A stretch of DNA of 64,000 bases from Tupaia tana (lineage: Eukaryota > Chordata > Mammalia > Scandentia > Tupaiidae): the NCBI GenBank assembly GCA_026018925.1, contig JAKSZU010000026.1:13259127-13323126 (forward strand), written 5' to 3'. Position 1 is the stretch's first letter; each line of letters starts with the position of its first letter. Under the pieces are notes generated by a model, which did not search any database, was not told the DNA's origin, and worked only from the letters and a program-made list of their open reading frames with translations. Below are positions 1 through 11,000 of the stretch, one piece after another. A program made the translations under genes and the position numbers.

Positions 1-40
1 ATTGTTGTGATGATGGTTTAAAAAAAAAAAAAAGGGAGGG

Positions 41-297
41 CACCAGCAGTTAGCTTAATAGCTATGTCGTTGGACTCCCATGTAGTCAGCTGTGGTTCAA
101 GTCCCGGACCTGGTGGCTTAAACTCACGCAGGGCGCGTGTGCGTGCATGCCCAAGATCCCGAGAGGAGAATGGAGAAGGGATTGCAGCGTGGCCATCCCC
201 CCTGGGGGGTGAGTTTTCACTTTCTGTCTCTCTGTCTTTCTGGTGAGTGCATGCCCTATGGCAGAAACCTCTCAAAAAAAAAAAAAAAAAAAAAAAA
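41..297 (+). mobile_element. SINE family A
   Basis: Full-length tRNA-derived SINE with the caccagcagttag head, the 'agaggagaatggagaa' body, a gcagaaacctctc end and a long poly(A). A short duplication (aaagggag) flanks it at about 31-38 and just after the tail. Confidence 0.88.
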
Positions 298-380
298 GGG
301 AGAGTTGTTAAGGACTTGGCAGGTACCTTATATAGAGAAGCACATGTAGTTCAGCTATTAATAACAACGTGCTTTCTTTT

Positions 381-630
381 TAGAGAGAGATTTTTTTTGC
401 TATAGGGTGTGTGTTTGCCAGAGAAACAAGAGAGAGACAGAAAGCAAGAAATCACCTCCCAGAAAGAATGGCCACACTGCAATCCCTTCTTCTCCACTCC
501 CCTCTAAGGATTTTGGGCACACATGCACACACGCCCAGTGTGAGTTTTAAGCCTCCGAGTCTGGGACTCAAATCATGGTTCACTACGTGGGAGTCCAACA
601 ACATAAGCATTACACCATTCGCTGGTCCCA
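381..630 (-). mobile_element. SINE family A
   Basis: Reverse-oriented copy running from poly(T) and 'gctatagggtgtg' to the head complement 'gctggtccca'. The flanks carry an imperfect duplication (about 364-380 against 631-646, c-a/g-tgtgcttt), so it is a complete, moderately old insertion. Confidence 0.87.
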
Positions 631-645
631 GCAATGTGCTTTTTT

Positions 646-1667
646 CACCTGAAATCTTGATGTGGCTTAGGGGAGGTGCTGGTGGCAGGGAATGAGGCAT
701 GAGGGCAGTTCTTTGGGGGAGAAATAGCTATAATCTTCAGGCCACAATTTTCCACTACTGAAGCTTGTTGGGAGACCCTATATGTCAGAAATCAAGGGAT
801 GAGGGCGTTGAGCAGTATTGCATCTCTTTTAACTGCATTCCCCAGGCACATTTTCTTCCCGGCAGTCACTTGAAGATGTCTATCTACAGTGGCAATCAGA
901 GCTATTTGCTCGAACACCTCACTATCTCTTCCTGAACTCCTATTTGGGGTGAAACTTCTGCGTCTCAGGATAGAAAGTCTGTTGGCTGGTTTCAGATATA
1001 TTCACGTGTCCATGACCGAGGGGAAGAACTGCTGATTGTGCACCAGGGAATGGGCAGAGGTCAAAGCTCTTGGAACTTCTCAGGCCAGGTGGCCCCCTGC
1101 CTCCTGGTAGATGTGACTGTTCTGACAGGTGCTCCCGCTCCATAGCGGTGCCTGCTTAAGGACCAGAGTGCAGGAGCGATGGGATCCAATCATGTGAAGA
1201 GAAGAGCAGCGGGAACCAGAGATCTACTCAGGTGCCACCTTCTGAGGGAGTCTTTCCTCGATGATCCAATTTAAAACAGAACCCTCCTACCCGATCACAA
1301 TCATGTCACCTATCAATTTTTTTCATGATGTCTATCGCTATCCCAAAGTATCTTATTTCATGATTATTATCTGTTGCTTCCCCCATACTCCCCAGGATGG
1401 ATGCTCCTGAGAGCAGAGACGTTGCCTGTTTTCTCCATGACAATATCCCTAGGTAGTGCCTGGAAAAAGCAAGTTTGAGAAAAAGAAGACTTTCTTGATT
1501 GGGGGGGAGGGGGATCACATTGTAAAGGGAAGATAATTTTAAATTTAAAAAATTATTTATTTACGTGTTGTTCAGAACAATGGTCAATTGTTTCATGAAA
1601 GTGGAAACTCGGAAAAAGCTAAAAGGTCTTGGAGGAGTGGGCAAATGTCTCTGTTCACTCATATGTT
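646..1667. other. Unassigned stretch downstream of the gene
   Basis: No gene or young repeat seen. About 1385-1470 (cctgagagcagagacgttgcc, then tagtgcctgg) resembles the 3' end of an L2 element. A 67-codon minus-strand frame at 940-1143 ends in TAG but lacks a good splice acceptor and is not called. Confidence 0.4.
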
Positions 1668-1687
1668 AAAGAACTCTACAGTAAAGG

Positions 1688-1938
1688 GGGACCAGCAGTT
1701 GGTGTAATGGCTATGTCGCTGAACTCCCATGTACTCGTCCGTGGTTCAAGTCCTGGACTCAGTGGTTTAAACTCACGCCCTGTGCATGTGTGTGTGTGTG
1801 TGTGTGTGCCCAAGATCCCGAGAGGAGAATGGAGGAGAAGGGATTGCGGCGTGGCCATCTCCCCTGGGGGGGGGGGGTGATTTCTCGCTTTCTGTCTATC
1901 TTTCTAGCGAGTGCACATGTCCTATAGCTAAAACCTCT

Positions 1939-1971
<33 letters not shown>

Positions 1972-1974
1972 AAG
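1688..1974 (+). mobile_element. SINE family A with perfect target-site duplication
   Basis: Complete copy with an internal (GT)n at 1787-1808 and a long A tail ending in aaag units. An 18-nt perfect duplication (1668-1685 and 1975-1992) marks the insertion, indicating a relatively recent event. Confidence 0.93.
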
Positions 1975-2254
1975 AAAGAACTCTACAGTAAAAGTTTAGG
2001 CAAGGAGAGATGTTCCTTCTATATTAAGTTAAGTAGCAAAAATTTAATTGCAGAACAGCAAGTGCAGAATGGCACTTTTAATTATTTTATAAAAGAAAAT
2101 AATATATTATATCATCTTGATAAGTTGGTTCCCTTTTGTATCCTGGAGCCTTTTAGTAAGTACCACTTTATAATGAGGTTTTTTTTTTTTTTTTTTTTTT
2201 GAGGGGAGCAGCAGATTATTCTCAAAATTAAAGACATTGGGCTTTGGTTACAAA

Positions 2255-2485
2255 CGGGAGAAACGGTCATTTAATGGATAAACACTCACACTTTGAAGGT
2301 AGGCTACCTGGGTTCAAATCCTGAGTTGTCTTTTGCTGGCTCTGCAACTCTGAACACATTTACTTACATTTTCTGTGCCTCCGTTTTCTCATTGGTAAGT
2401 GGGAACAAGGCTTAAGTGAGGTAATAGGTCAAGAGCAGTGTGACACAGAAAGCACCCAGATGCCACCTGTTTTCATTAGCTGGGT
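2255..2485 (+). repeat. MIR element
   Basis: Shows the MIR core order: 'acctgggttcaaatcctg', then 'ctctgcaact', 'tgcctccgttttctcat', 'gtaagtggg' and 'aataggtcaagagcagtg'. Family known from all mammals; diverged copy. Confidence 0.8.
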
Positions 2486-2620
2486 TTAATAGGTGTTTGT
2501 GCCACATTTGTAAGGCAGAGTGTGCTGGCCTTTTAGCTTTTCTACAGGAGTGGTAAGTTCTTTGTGCCTGGGCAGCTCAGTCCCTGAGTGTCTGGACTTT
2601 CTTTAGAAATGCGGAATTAT

Positions 2621-2900
2621 GGGACCAGCAGTTAGCCTAATGGCTATGTCACTGGGCTCCCATGTAGTCGACCGCGGTTTGTGTCTCAGACCTGGTGGCT
2701 TAAAACTCACGCCGGGCGTGTGTGCCTGCATGCCCAAGATGCTGAGAGGAGAATGGAAGAGAAGGGATTGCGGCGTGGCCATCCCCCCTGTGGGTGATTT
2801 CTCGCTTTCTGTCTCTCTGTCTCTCTCTATCTGGCGAGCGCACATGCCCTATAGCAAAAACCTCTTCAAAAAAAAAAAAAAAAAAAAGAAGAATAAGAAG
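2621..2900 (+). mobile_element. SINE family A
   Basis: Complete copy. The duplication tgcggaattat is present before the head (about 2610-2620) and after the tail (2901-2911). The tail has drifted from poly(A) to aagaagaataag. Confidence 0.9.
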
Positions 2901-2984
2901 TGCGGAATTATATCCACCTGGCTTCCCCAGTAGAGAATGTCTCCCTGGGACAGCCAATGCAATAAGATCTAGTAGATGTTAATC

Positions 2985-3155
2985 CTCTTAATAGCTCTGC
3001 TAAGGCAGGAACCCATTTGATAGAAGAAGAAACAGAGGCCCAGAGAGATGAAGTGACTTGCCCAAGGTTACACAGCTATAAAGAGGCAGGGCCTTGACTC
3101 ATCTAAGTTTATCTGATTTCAAAGCTCTTGCTTTTAGGCACTCTAATCTCTCTGG
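2985..3155 (-). repeat. MIR element
   Basis: Typical antisense MIR motifs: 'gaagaaacagaggcccagag', 'gtgacttgcccaaggttaca', 'cagctataaagaggcagggc'. Confidence 0.8.
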
Positions 3156-3255
3156 CTAAAAAAAATGTATTTGAAGATCTAGGGAAATTCACACTATATG
3201 GCATAATCAAGCATTGTAAGGAAGACATCCCTTACTAACTAAAAAGGTGCTTTCT

Positions 3256-3440
3256 AGGGCCAGCAGGTGGTATAATGGTTAAGGTGCCAGACTCCCAAAT
3301 AAATGGCTGACTACAGTTTGAGTCCTGGATCTAGTGGCTTGGTTTCTCACTTTCTCTCTCTCTCTCTGGCCAAATTAAAAAAATAATAATAATAAATAAA
3401 ATTAAATTGAATAGTAATTTAAAAAAAAAAAAAAAAAAAA
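3256..3440 (+). mobile_element. SINE family B (short form)
   Basis: tRNA-like head (ggccagcaggtggtataatg, tttgagtcctgg) joined directly to ttctcactttctctctctct and ggccaaatt, then an AT-rich tail. It lacks the roughly 130-nt middle of family A. Flanks share tgctttctag/cactttctag. Confidence 0.85.
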
Positions 3441-3514
3441 ACACTTTCTAGCACTTTTTGGAGAACTTAAAACTCCCTTCCCATCCTGATGCATACATTT
3501 AAAAAAAAAATGAA

Positions 3515-3770
3515 TTCCAAGCAGTGGTGTGCCAGGGCTGGCTCATACCAGCTGCAGAAAACCAATTTTGTGCATCTCTTCCCAACTACAAGTTCAGTGA
3601 TATAGTGTTGGTAAGCTTGAAATCTGTTACAGTGGGAGTATTTACACCACGGGAATTGGCATTGTTACAAATCATGACTCTGTACCTCCTGGAGAATTGT
3701 TTGCTAAACATTTTACCGTATGTAGCTGTAATTTATCAATATGTAATAAAAAAGACCCCACATTTACCAG
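3515..3770. repeat. Ancient interspersed repeat, unnamed
   Basis: Shares spaced motifs with 51650-51830 in the same order: gtgcatct-ttcc-aact, a-tcagtg, gtttggtaa/gttggtacc, and ggtaggaatatttacaccac-like text. This indicates two old copies of one dispersed element, possibly a DNA-transposon relic. Family not identified. Confidence 0.5.
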
Positions 3771-4214
3771 CATACAACTGACTTCAAACTACAGTTCTCC
3801 TCAGGAACCAATGGTTCACTAGAAAAGGCAAACCTCAACAAAATACTCTGACTTCCTTTTCTGGATTGTATTTTTTGTTTGGGTGAGGTCTGGTTCAGGT
3901 TCTGCTCATATAGAGTTGGACATCCTCAGATTCCTGTTGAAATTCTGTCCTTACAGATCTTAGTAGAATATCTACTACTCTCAATGTGACCTCTGTGTCT
4001 TTTTACTACATGTGACAATTGTTGGTCATGATCTGGGTACGTCTATAAAAGCAACTAAAGGAAATAGATGGTTCTTTTTCTCTGCTCAATTCAAATTTTA
4101 CATGATATTCTTTCCTTATTCTGGAAGAATGGGTGCCCATATGTTGGAGGTTTGCTCAGGAAGACAAAATGCTATTGGAAATCCTCTGGCTCAGGGGCTT
4201 TTTTCTTAGAAGAT
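3771..4214. other. Unassigned AT-rich stretch
   Basis: No gene, structured repeat or RNA seen. Short frames here are chance. Confidence 0.4.
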
Positions 4215-5095
4215 GAGCATTTAACTGTGAAAAAAAATTAGGTATTTCTTTGATCTGGCAGTTCCCATATCTCAGAACCTAGCCAATAGGAATATTTGCA
4301 CCAGAGCATTAAAGATACCTGTAAGGATAACCCGTGTAGCGCTACTCACTTGAAATGCCAAAAATATGGGAATGATCTGCTAATAGAACATGTTATCTAA
4401 ATCATGCTTTATCTATGTAGTAGATACTCTGCTGCTGTTAAAATAACGTGGACACTTGGGACCAGCAGGTGACATGGTGGTTAAGATGCTGGACTTCCAT
4501 GTGGTTGACCACGGTTTGAGTCCTGGACCTAGTGGCTTGAAACTTATGCCAAGTGCATGTGCACGTGTGCCCAAAATCCCTAGAGGAGAAGGGATTGTGG
4601 CATGGCCATCCGTCTGGGAAGTGATTTCTCATTTTCTGTCTCTCTCTGTCTCTCTGGTGAATGCACACACCGTACAGCAAAAATCTCTCTTAATAAAACA
4701 AAAAGAATGTGGACATTTTGTGTGTACCATCATGGAGAGAGGCTCACGAGTTATTGCAAAAGGGGGAAAATCCTGTAGAGAAAAAGAAATATTCAGAGTA
4801 TAATCCCATTTCTGTTTTTTTTTTTTTAAGTGTGTCTCTGTATGTATTTATAAGGGGAAAGGCATTAAAAATATTTGGAAGGATGCAATTGAGACCTTTA
4901 AAAGGGGCTTTCTTTAAGGAGAGGTTTCAGGAAGGGACTAAAAGCTTTTATACTTAATATAATTTATATACTCTGTACTTGTGGATTTTGGGGAAATTTT
5001 TCCATAAGAATAAATTGTATTCACTTATTACTTGAGCAGCTTTGTTTTAAAGACAAGTAAATAATGCATGGGGAATGTTTTAAGGCAGTGGATTT
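4215..5095 (+). mobile_element. L1 3' end, interrupted by a SINE
   Basis: Resembles the end of ORF2 and the 3' UTR of an old L1: 'gatctggcagttcccatatc', 'ccaaaaatatgggaatgatc', 'catcatggagagag', 'tataatcccatttctg', 'gtgtctctgtatgtattta', 'aaggatgcaattgagacc'. A family A SINE splits it at 4458-4705. No open frame survives. Confidence 0.65.
4458..4705 (+). mobile_element. SINE family A inside L1
   Basis: Copy with a diverged body and an A-rich tail (ttaataaaacaaaaag). The flanking L1 sequence aacgtggacactt/aatgtggacatttt is duplicated. Confidence 0.87.
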
Positions 5096-5584
5096 CAAAG
5101 AAACTTTGGGAGCCACAGTGACATTTTAGAAGTAACTGGGATATCATGATGGGAATAGGAGCAAATGGGAGGGTCCCGTGGTTTCCTGGGTCCCCAAACC
5201 TTTTGCTTAATGAAGAAGTTTCATTTAGAAAAATCTCTTTTATGTTATTGGGGTTCCCATTAAAAAAATGGATTTCCGCTGCTTAAAAAAATATAAATCT
5301 TGTTAGCCACTATATCAATGGAAACTACAGTTTTAAATACAGCCTAGCGACATGAACCAGTTGAGTTACCTGTCAGGAGATGCATAATTTATATTTCTTT
5401 GAGGTTAGTTATTTGGGCCCTGGTGCAAGACATGAAGTCAGGAATGAGTGGTAGATGTCTTCAGGAGGAGGGAGTTAATTAAGACTCAGGATTTGGGAAA
5501 GAAAGAATATTAAATTCACTTGGGAGCCAGGGCTATGAGAGGGTGCTGTTATCAGTGTCTGGGGAATAGGAGTGGGGAGTGTTA
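5096..5584. other. Unassigned stretch just past the gene end
   Basis: Lies beyond the predicted polyadenylation site of the minus-strand gene. No coding or repeat signal recognised. Confidence 0.4.
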
Positions 5585-5605
5585 GCACTGGGGATAGGGA
5601 ACTAT

Positions 5606-5611
5606 TTTATT
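5606..5611 (-). promoter_or_regulatory. AATAAA polyadenylation signal of the minus-strand gene
   Basis: The minus strand reads gaattaaataaaatag here, a canonical AATAAA 45 nt after the stop codon of the terminal exon. Cleavage would fall at about 5575-5596, giving a very short 3' UTR of roughly 60-80 nt. Confidence 0.65.
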
Positions 5612-5655
5612 TAATTCAGCCTATGATTTTCACAGTGCAAATTCAATTCTGCAAG

Positions 5656-5701
5656 TCAGAGTTCTTCACTTTTTTTTGGTCCCATTTTTGCAGGCAACCT
5701 T
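5656..5701 (-). CDS. Terminal coding exon of an unrecognised multi-exon gene
   Basis: The minus strand shows a strong acceptor (pyrimidine-rich tttgtcttattttgttttag) followed by one nucleotide completing a Lys codon begun in the 6666-6773 exon. Fourteen codons follow (RLPAKMGPKKSEEL), then TGA at 5656-5658. The codon phase (one leading nucleotide) is what the upstream exon requires, and an AATAAA lies 45 nt past the stop. The tail is short, basic then acidic. The intron to the previous exon is 964 nt. The weak point is the shortness of the coding part; support comes from acceptor quality, phase and the poly(A) signal together. Confidence 0.75.
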
Positions 5702-6323
5702 CTAAAACAAAATAAGACAAACAAATAAACAAAAAACAGTATATTCATCATGCCTGTCTGTCCCTTGTTCCGTCTTGTGTGTATGATGTAGTTACTGCAA
5801 CAGGACCTTAAAACTTTTGTAATAGGCTGCCCCCTCTGGTGAGGAGACACCTAACACTTTTCTTGACCTGGGTATTCTGCCTGAGAAAATGTAGCTGCTC
5901 TAGGGACCTCAATACTAAGTACACCCTCTGGTCCAAGTGATGAAATAGCCACCAATATATAGTTAAAAAAAAAAAAAAAAGAAGAAGAAACCAAGATGAA
6001 AACTTTGAGAGGAGGAGGAAAACCAAAAACAAACAGAGATGGAAGGGGAGAAGGAGGAAAGGAAGAGAACCAGGTGAAAAACAGTTGGAGAGAAATCTAA
6101 CTGTGGATCCAGTGGTGTACTGGTGCAGCTTGCCAATTCCTATGGTGTAAATATATCCACCCTATTGATTGATTTTAAGCTACTAATACGATGTCACTGA
6201 ATGAAGAGTTGGAAAGAGATTCTGGAAAGAGGTATGCACAATTGGCTCTGTTGAGTCTGTTGAGCTGTATTGGCTCACCCCTGCTTGAGTTCCACAGAGC
6301 CCATATAAAAAACTCTTAAAGCT
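5702..6323. other. Last intron, left part
   Basis: Intronic by the exon model. Contains A-rich tracts at about 5965-5990 and purine-rich DNA to 6080. No repeat family recognised. Confidence 0.4.
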
Positions 6324-6566
6324 GGGGCCAGCACATGGTGTAACAGTTGTGTCACTGGACTCTCACATGGCCGACTAGGGTTCAAGTCCTGGATGCCAGG
6401 CACGAATGCGTGGGTGCCCAAGATCCCAGGAGGAGAACAGAGGAGAAAGGATTGCAGCATGGCTATCCCCCCAGGGGGGTGACTTCTTACTTTCTATCTC
6501 TGTCTCTGCCAAGCACATGGTGTCCTATAGCAAAAATCTCTCAAAAAAACAGAACACAACAAAACA
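6324..6566 (+). mobile_element. SINE family A in the last intron
   Basis: Complete copy between duplicated aa-ctcttaaagct flanks (about 6309-6323 and 6569-6583). It ends about 95 nt from the donor of the neighbouring exon and is antisense to the gene. Confidence 0.88.
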
Positions 6567-6665
6567 AAAACCTCTTAAAGCTACCAACCCTCCAAATATA
6601 GCAACAGGAGGGGAGGGACGTATCTGAGTCTATTGTTTGTGGCAAGTTGCAGGGCTGAGGCATAC

Positions 6666-6773
6666 TTAGTATTCCAGCAGGTGATCACGGGCTTCATGGT
6701 GTGGTGGGTGTGGTCGATAGTCAGGGCCTCCAGAAGCCAGTGGAGGGCACAGAGCTGGCGGAAGAGGGGCTCA
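6666..6773 (-). CDS. Penultimate coding exon of an unrecognised gene
   Basis: Minus-strand exon of 108 nt. Acceptor: ccctctctgtctttgcag. Donor: ctaa|gtatgc. It starts with one nucleotide that completes a Val codon from the 11001-11108 exon, encodes 35 residues without a stop, and ends with two nucleotides (AA) that the terminal exon completes to Lys. The peptide EPLFRQLCALHWLLEALTID continues with a His/Thr cluster (HTHHTM) and KPVITCWNT. It is compact, amphipathic and rich in Trp, Cys and His, unlike chance translation or any SINE frame. Both splice sites and both phases agree with neighbouring exons. I do not recognise the family with certainty. Confidence 0.85.
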
Positions 6774-6889
6774 CTGCAAAGACAGAGAGGGCACAGTGGG
6801 AACCTGTTAGAACAACACTCTTCACTATGAAAACCATTGAGATAGTAGTTGGCAGGCTCTCATTTCGAAAATGGGCTCAAAGCACATGT

Positions 6890-7060
6890 ATATCGCATAC
6901 ATTTTCTCCCTAGATCTTTGCAGTGGGTCCATGAGGTATTCATTAGCCCCATTTAACAGATGAGGAAACTGAGATTGTGAGGAGTAAAGGACGTTGTGCC
7001 AGGTCACTTAGCCAGTAGGGGGCAGAGCCCTGATTTGAAATGAGATGATCTTATGCCATT
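6890..7060 (-). repeat. MIR element
   Basis: Contains 'ccccatttaacagatgagga', 'aactgagattgtgagg', 'gtcacttagccagtaggggg' and 'cagagccctgatttgaa', the typical antisense MIR order. Confidence 0.8.
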
Positions 7061-8084
7061 TACTGGACATTGGTATGTGTAGGAGGCAAAGACACAGGCG
7101 AGTAAGACAATTCTGGGAAATCAAGATCTTATGGGCGCCTAACTGTTAAATCTGATAAAACACAATGAATAAATAAAGAACGTGTGAAAAGTCTGCTCTT
7201 CTGATGGATCTGGACCTTTCTCTGTTTATAAAACATGCCTCAGACCTGATGGTCACTCATCTAACCTGCAGTGAAACAAACAAACCAAAGAAGGTCCTCC
7301 AGAAACATGCTCGATAGAAACCAGTCCTTTCTCATAGTAACTGTGTATCATCGAGCCATAGCACAGCCTTCCATTTTAATAACTTAAAAGAGAAAAGTGT
7401 TTATTTTCTTAAATGTAGAGTATAGTAGGTAACGACGCTGAGCAGAGATACGGACAGCCTGCTTCTAAAATCCCCGAGCTTGAAACTCTGGGCGAGAACC
7501 AGCAGTCAGTACACCTGAATAGCCACTCTATTAAAACTGCCTTACCGACCAGAATACCAGTGGGCATAAACCCCCAGGGAAGAAAACAACATTCTTTTCT
7601 TTCACTAAAAGAAATGAGAAAATGTGCACAAAACCATTCCAAGTACTCCGTGCCGATTGCCAAGGGCAGAGATGGACATGGGTGGCCGGCACTGCTTTTA
7701 CTGCATGGCTGCTCACAAAGCCCCACAATCTCACAGAGGAAACAGGGAGAGGGGAAGTTTCTCATTCCTAGAGACCATTCCTTTCCCCCTTTAAAGATAA
7801 AGGTCAGGTCTTCTGTGACATGAGTGAATTGATTCCCATGCAGCCAATTCAGAATTATCAGCCAGTTTGGGGATCGATCACATAGACTGAAAGGACTGAC
7901 CAGACTCTGATGTGCATTGGCTGATGTGACAATTGAGAGTTCAGGAATTGACCAGGCAGGCCTGCCCTGATGGCTTTCGGTAGACTGATTACAGCAATGC
8001 CGTCTCTCTCCGCTTTGTGCACTCTGTGATGCGATTTTATGGCTTTGCCCTATCAAAATTCCTTCTTACTCTTGGTATCTCGGC
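7061..8084. other. Intronic stretch with the longest open frame of the window
   Basis: A 215-codon minus-strand frame (7409-8056) is open, but it has no recognisable domain, no splice context matching the exon chain, and repeat-like composition. I read it as chance or a relic of an LTR internal region, because an MLT1-like LTR follows directly. Confidence 0.4.
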
Positions 8085-8425
8085 TGGCCCGATGACTCGC
8101 TTTGGCCAGTAGGATGTCGTGGAAAGGTCATTGTGTCATTCTGAGCCTAAGTCTCAAAGGGGTTTTGGGTTCTCAGGCTCTTGTTCCTAGAACCCTCTCC
8201 GATGGCCATGTGAATAAACCCAGGCTAGCTTGTTGAGAGACAACCCTGTCTTCCTAGCCAACAGCCATTCATCCAATTGTCTTAGGAATGAGGCCGTTCC
8301 ATAATGGATCAGCCAAACTCCAGCTCTCCCATCAGCTGGGTACAGACACAAAGCAAATCCAGCCAAGATTAGTCATGCCAACCTGACCAGCAGAAACCAG
8401 CTGACCTGTAGAGCAATATATATAT
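8085..8425 (+). repeat. MLT1-like LTR (old MaLR retrotransposon)
   Basis: Carries LTR hallmarks in order: 'ctcgctttggccagtagg', 'gatggccatgtgaataaacc', 'caggctagcttgttgagaga', 'cccatcagctgg' and 'aaaccagctgacc'. Solitary, heavily diverged, no open frame. Confidence 0.65.
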
Positions 8426-8545
8426 ATTTTTTTAAAAAAGCCACTCCACGTTGAGGTGGTCTGTAGTATAGCCATAGATTACCACAGGTTGTCAATATGG
8501 CCAGAACCTTTTTATGGCTAAGGAGATGAAAGGACAGTATTCATC

Positions 8546-8755
8546 CTGAGGCAAGAATCAGCAAACTACATCTAGTCCATCTGCCAGCTGTTTTTGTAAA
8601 TAAAACTTTATTGAAACACATCCACATCCATTGTTGGTGGTGTTCATGCTACCACAGCAAAATCAAGTAATTGGAAGAGAGACCATCTGGTCTGCAAAGC
8701 CTAAAATCTTTACTCTCTAGCCTTCTAAGGAAAAATGTTCTGATCCCTGGTCTAG
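8546..8755. mobile_element. hAT-type DNA transposon relic (MER1/Charlie group)
   Basis: Begins 'gaatcagcaaactacatcta', has 'gccagctgtttttgtaaata', 'aaactttattgaaacac', 'gtctgcaaagcctaaaat' and ends near 'gttctgatccctggtct'. These are diagnostic of a common non-autonomous hAT element of mammals. No transposase. Confidence 0.7.
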
Positions 8756-8814
8756 GGTATAACAAATAACAGCAACATCCACTGCGATACTACTACTACT
8801 CTACCCTATGTAAC

Positions 8815-9090
8815 AAACCTGGTGTAAACATCTGATTTAGTAGTCAGGAGATCAAGAAACCTGTTGTGAGACCTTTCACAGGTTCTGCCACCTTGCTGGG
8901 CTGGAGTTTCCCCATCTGGCGTGAAGGAAGACAGCCAAAAAACTCTCTCCAGTCATTTCAGAGCTGATTTAATCCTTAATTTGCTTAGACCAAATGAATC
9001 AATGGTTGGCCTCAGGGATATGCATTTTATAAGGCATTTCTTCCCTTCCTCATCTTCAGATGATTCCAAAGCAAGGGAAAGCTCGCTGAT
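8815..9090. repeat. MIR piece and MER5A-like piece
   Basis: 8815-8930 has MIR features ('gacctttcacaggttctgcc', 'gagtttccccatctg'). 8950-9090 resembles MER5A ('aatttgcttagaccaaatga', 'ctcagggatatgcatttt', 'gatgattccaaagc'). Both are diverged. Confidence 0.5.
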
Positions 9091-9370
9091 CTACACCACT
9101 TGGTTTCGGGAGCCTTGCCTATGGGAGAGCCAGACAGACGTGCAAGTTTCCCAAAGGACATTATGAGAAATCGCAAGGCCTCTTTTTGGAAGGAGATGCT
9201 TTAAGGACATCAGGCTTAGGTTGCCAGTTGGAATGTCCCTGACCAAGGAGGTCTACCAAGAAGCCAATCGCAATAGCAATCAGAAGGAGGTAGGAGAAAA
9301 ACGAGAGGGTCATTAAAGGCTGGAATACTAGACAGGGAAAAGGATGTGTCCGGTATGAAGGGACCATATA

Positions 9371-9430
9371 ATGGTGGTGATGATAATAATGATTATGGCA
9401 ATGGTGATGGTGATCATGGAAATGATGATG
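9371..9430 (+). repeat. Imperfect (GATGRT)n trinucleotide-type repeat
   Basis: Degenerate alternation of gat/ggt/aat triplets. It creates His- and Met-rich frames on both strands that are artefacts. Confidence 0.7.
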
Positions 9431-9609
9431 ACAGTGGTTCTGGTACCTTCCATCCATGAATTAAGCACTCTCCGTAATGACCCTTTTATGTTTGTCCTAC
9501 AGTTTTACTCTTGCATTATTTTATCCTTGAAGTATAAGAGATTCGGCTTTCTAAGTGTATTATGAGCTCCTCAGTGACTAGGTCTTGGGGTACACTTTCT
9601 GTGTAGTGT

Positions 9610-9745
9610 GAGATGATGGCAGTTGGGGTCTGAACTGAGACAGACCTGGCTTAAAACCCAGTGCAGTCATACACTGAGCTCTGTGACCTTGTGTAGGTGA
9701 GTACACCTCTCTGAGCTTCTGCTTTTTCATGTGCAGAGAAGGATT
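9610..9745 (+). repeat. MIR element
   Basis: Motifs: 'tgagacagacctggctta', 'tgtgaccttgtgtaggtgag', 'ctctctgagcttctgctttt'. Confidence 0.75.
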
Positions 9746-9759
9746 AATAACATACCTAC

Positions 9760-9955
9760 GGGACCAGCATTTGGCATAATGGCTATGTCGCTAGACTCCC
9801 ACGTAGTTGACCGCGGTTCGAGTCCCGGACTCGGTGGCTTAAACTCACGCTGGGTGCGTGTGCGTGCGTGTCCAAGATCCCGAGAGGAGAATGGAGGAGA
9901 AGGGATTGTGGTGTGGCCATCCCCCCTGGGGGGTGATTTCTTGCTTTCTGTCTTC

Positions 9956-9998
<43 letters not shown>

Positions 9999-10047
9999 GG
10001 CGAGCGCATGCGCCCTATAGCAAAAACCTCTCAAAAAAAAAAAAAAA
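9760..10047 (+). mobile_element. SINE family A with expanded (CT)n
   Basis: Near-consensus copy: intact box B, GC-rich head, and a CT run at about 9957-9995 longer than in siblings. Duplicated atacctac flanks. A relatively young insertion. Confidence 0.92.
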
Positions 10048-10199
10048 TACCTACATAGAAGGGCTGGAGAGAAGATTGAATCATATGACACCTACAGACC
10101 AGTCAGTGGTGGCCATTATCACTGTGAACACTGTAGGAGCCTAATCAATACCTGGCAAATGAGCAGAGATGTTTGGAATTGCCCTACTGCACTGGGTGG

Positions 10200-10412
10200 G
10201 GTGTGTGCGGTTTTGCTCCCAGGGGGCAATGGGAAATGTCTGGAGACATTTTAATGGTTTTGTGAGGGAGAGGGAAGTTACTAGCATCTAGTAGATTGAG
10301 GTCATGCATGCTGCTAAACACCCAGAGATCCTCAGGGCAGCCCTTTGCAACAAAGAAGTAATTATTTCTCTGCAAACGTCAGAAGTGCTGAGGTTGAGAA
10401 GCCCTGCCCTAA
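10200..10412. mobile_element. hAT-type non-autonomous DNA transposon relic
   Basis: Matches a common mammalian pattern: 'cccagggggcaatgggaaat', 'gtctggagacattttaatgg', 'ctagcatctagtagattgag', 'gcatgctgctaaacaccc', ending 'gctgaggttgagaagccctg'. Confidence 0.7.
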
Positions 10413-10994
10413 AGTCAAAAGCGTGTATCTCTGCACCTCTCATCTTCCCGTTGAAAAGTGCTAACTAGTGAAAAAGAAAATGTCGCGCTTGGACTTCCTT
10501 GGAACAGACACCGGGGGAATAAGATGTCAAGGTTTTAGAAAGCAAGAGTGTTCTTTGGAGGGTTGATTCGCCCCTGCTACGCCGTGCACTGGTGACCTCA
10601 TGTGGGTCAGACGGCTACAGGGGCTTCTCTGGGAAATTGCTCCTTCAGTCTTGGGGGAAAATACATCCCCTGAACACAGGCTGAGACATTCTCACCCATG
10701 CCTGGTGAGGACTGTAGACAGATTTTATCAGGCTCTGCAAACTATTTGACATTAGAGCGTCTGGCTAGGTAAGAAATGGAGTGATTCAATCCCAGCTGCT
10801 TTGCCACTTAGCTCTAAAACACCATGTCTACGTTCTGTTATTCACCGAGTAGCTTTGCCAGCTCCAGGCTCCATGTCCCTTTCCAGGGGACAAAGGACTA
10901 GCTCTACGGCTCCTGACACATGTTGGCTTACTGAGTCATTTCAGCTCTGCTTCAGTTTCTAAGCTAGGAAGGCCAGTGAACCCAGGGTGAGACA
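10413..10994. other. Intronic stretch, nothing recognised
   Basis: No repeat family, no spliced coding signal. Moderately GC-rich. Confidence 0.4.
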
Positions 10995-11000
10995 ACTTAC

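Noticed and set aside
940..1143. Possible alternative last exon ending in TAG
   Set aside because: Acceptor lacks a pyrimidine tract, and a better terminal exon with poly(A) signal exists at 5656-5701.
7409..8056. 215-codon open frame on the minus strand, longest in the window
   Set aside because: No domain or signal recognised, no splice context that fits the exon chain, repeat-like setting next to an LTR.
9371..9457. His- or Met-rich frames
   Set aside because: Simple (GAT)n-type repeat.
9731..10144. 137-codon frame and many similar frames with SHVVDRG- or SPLGILGTHAH-type peptides
   Set aside because: They are translations of family A SINEs in either orientation, recurring at every copy.
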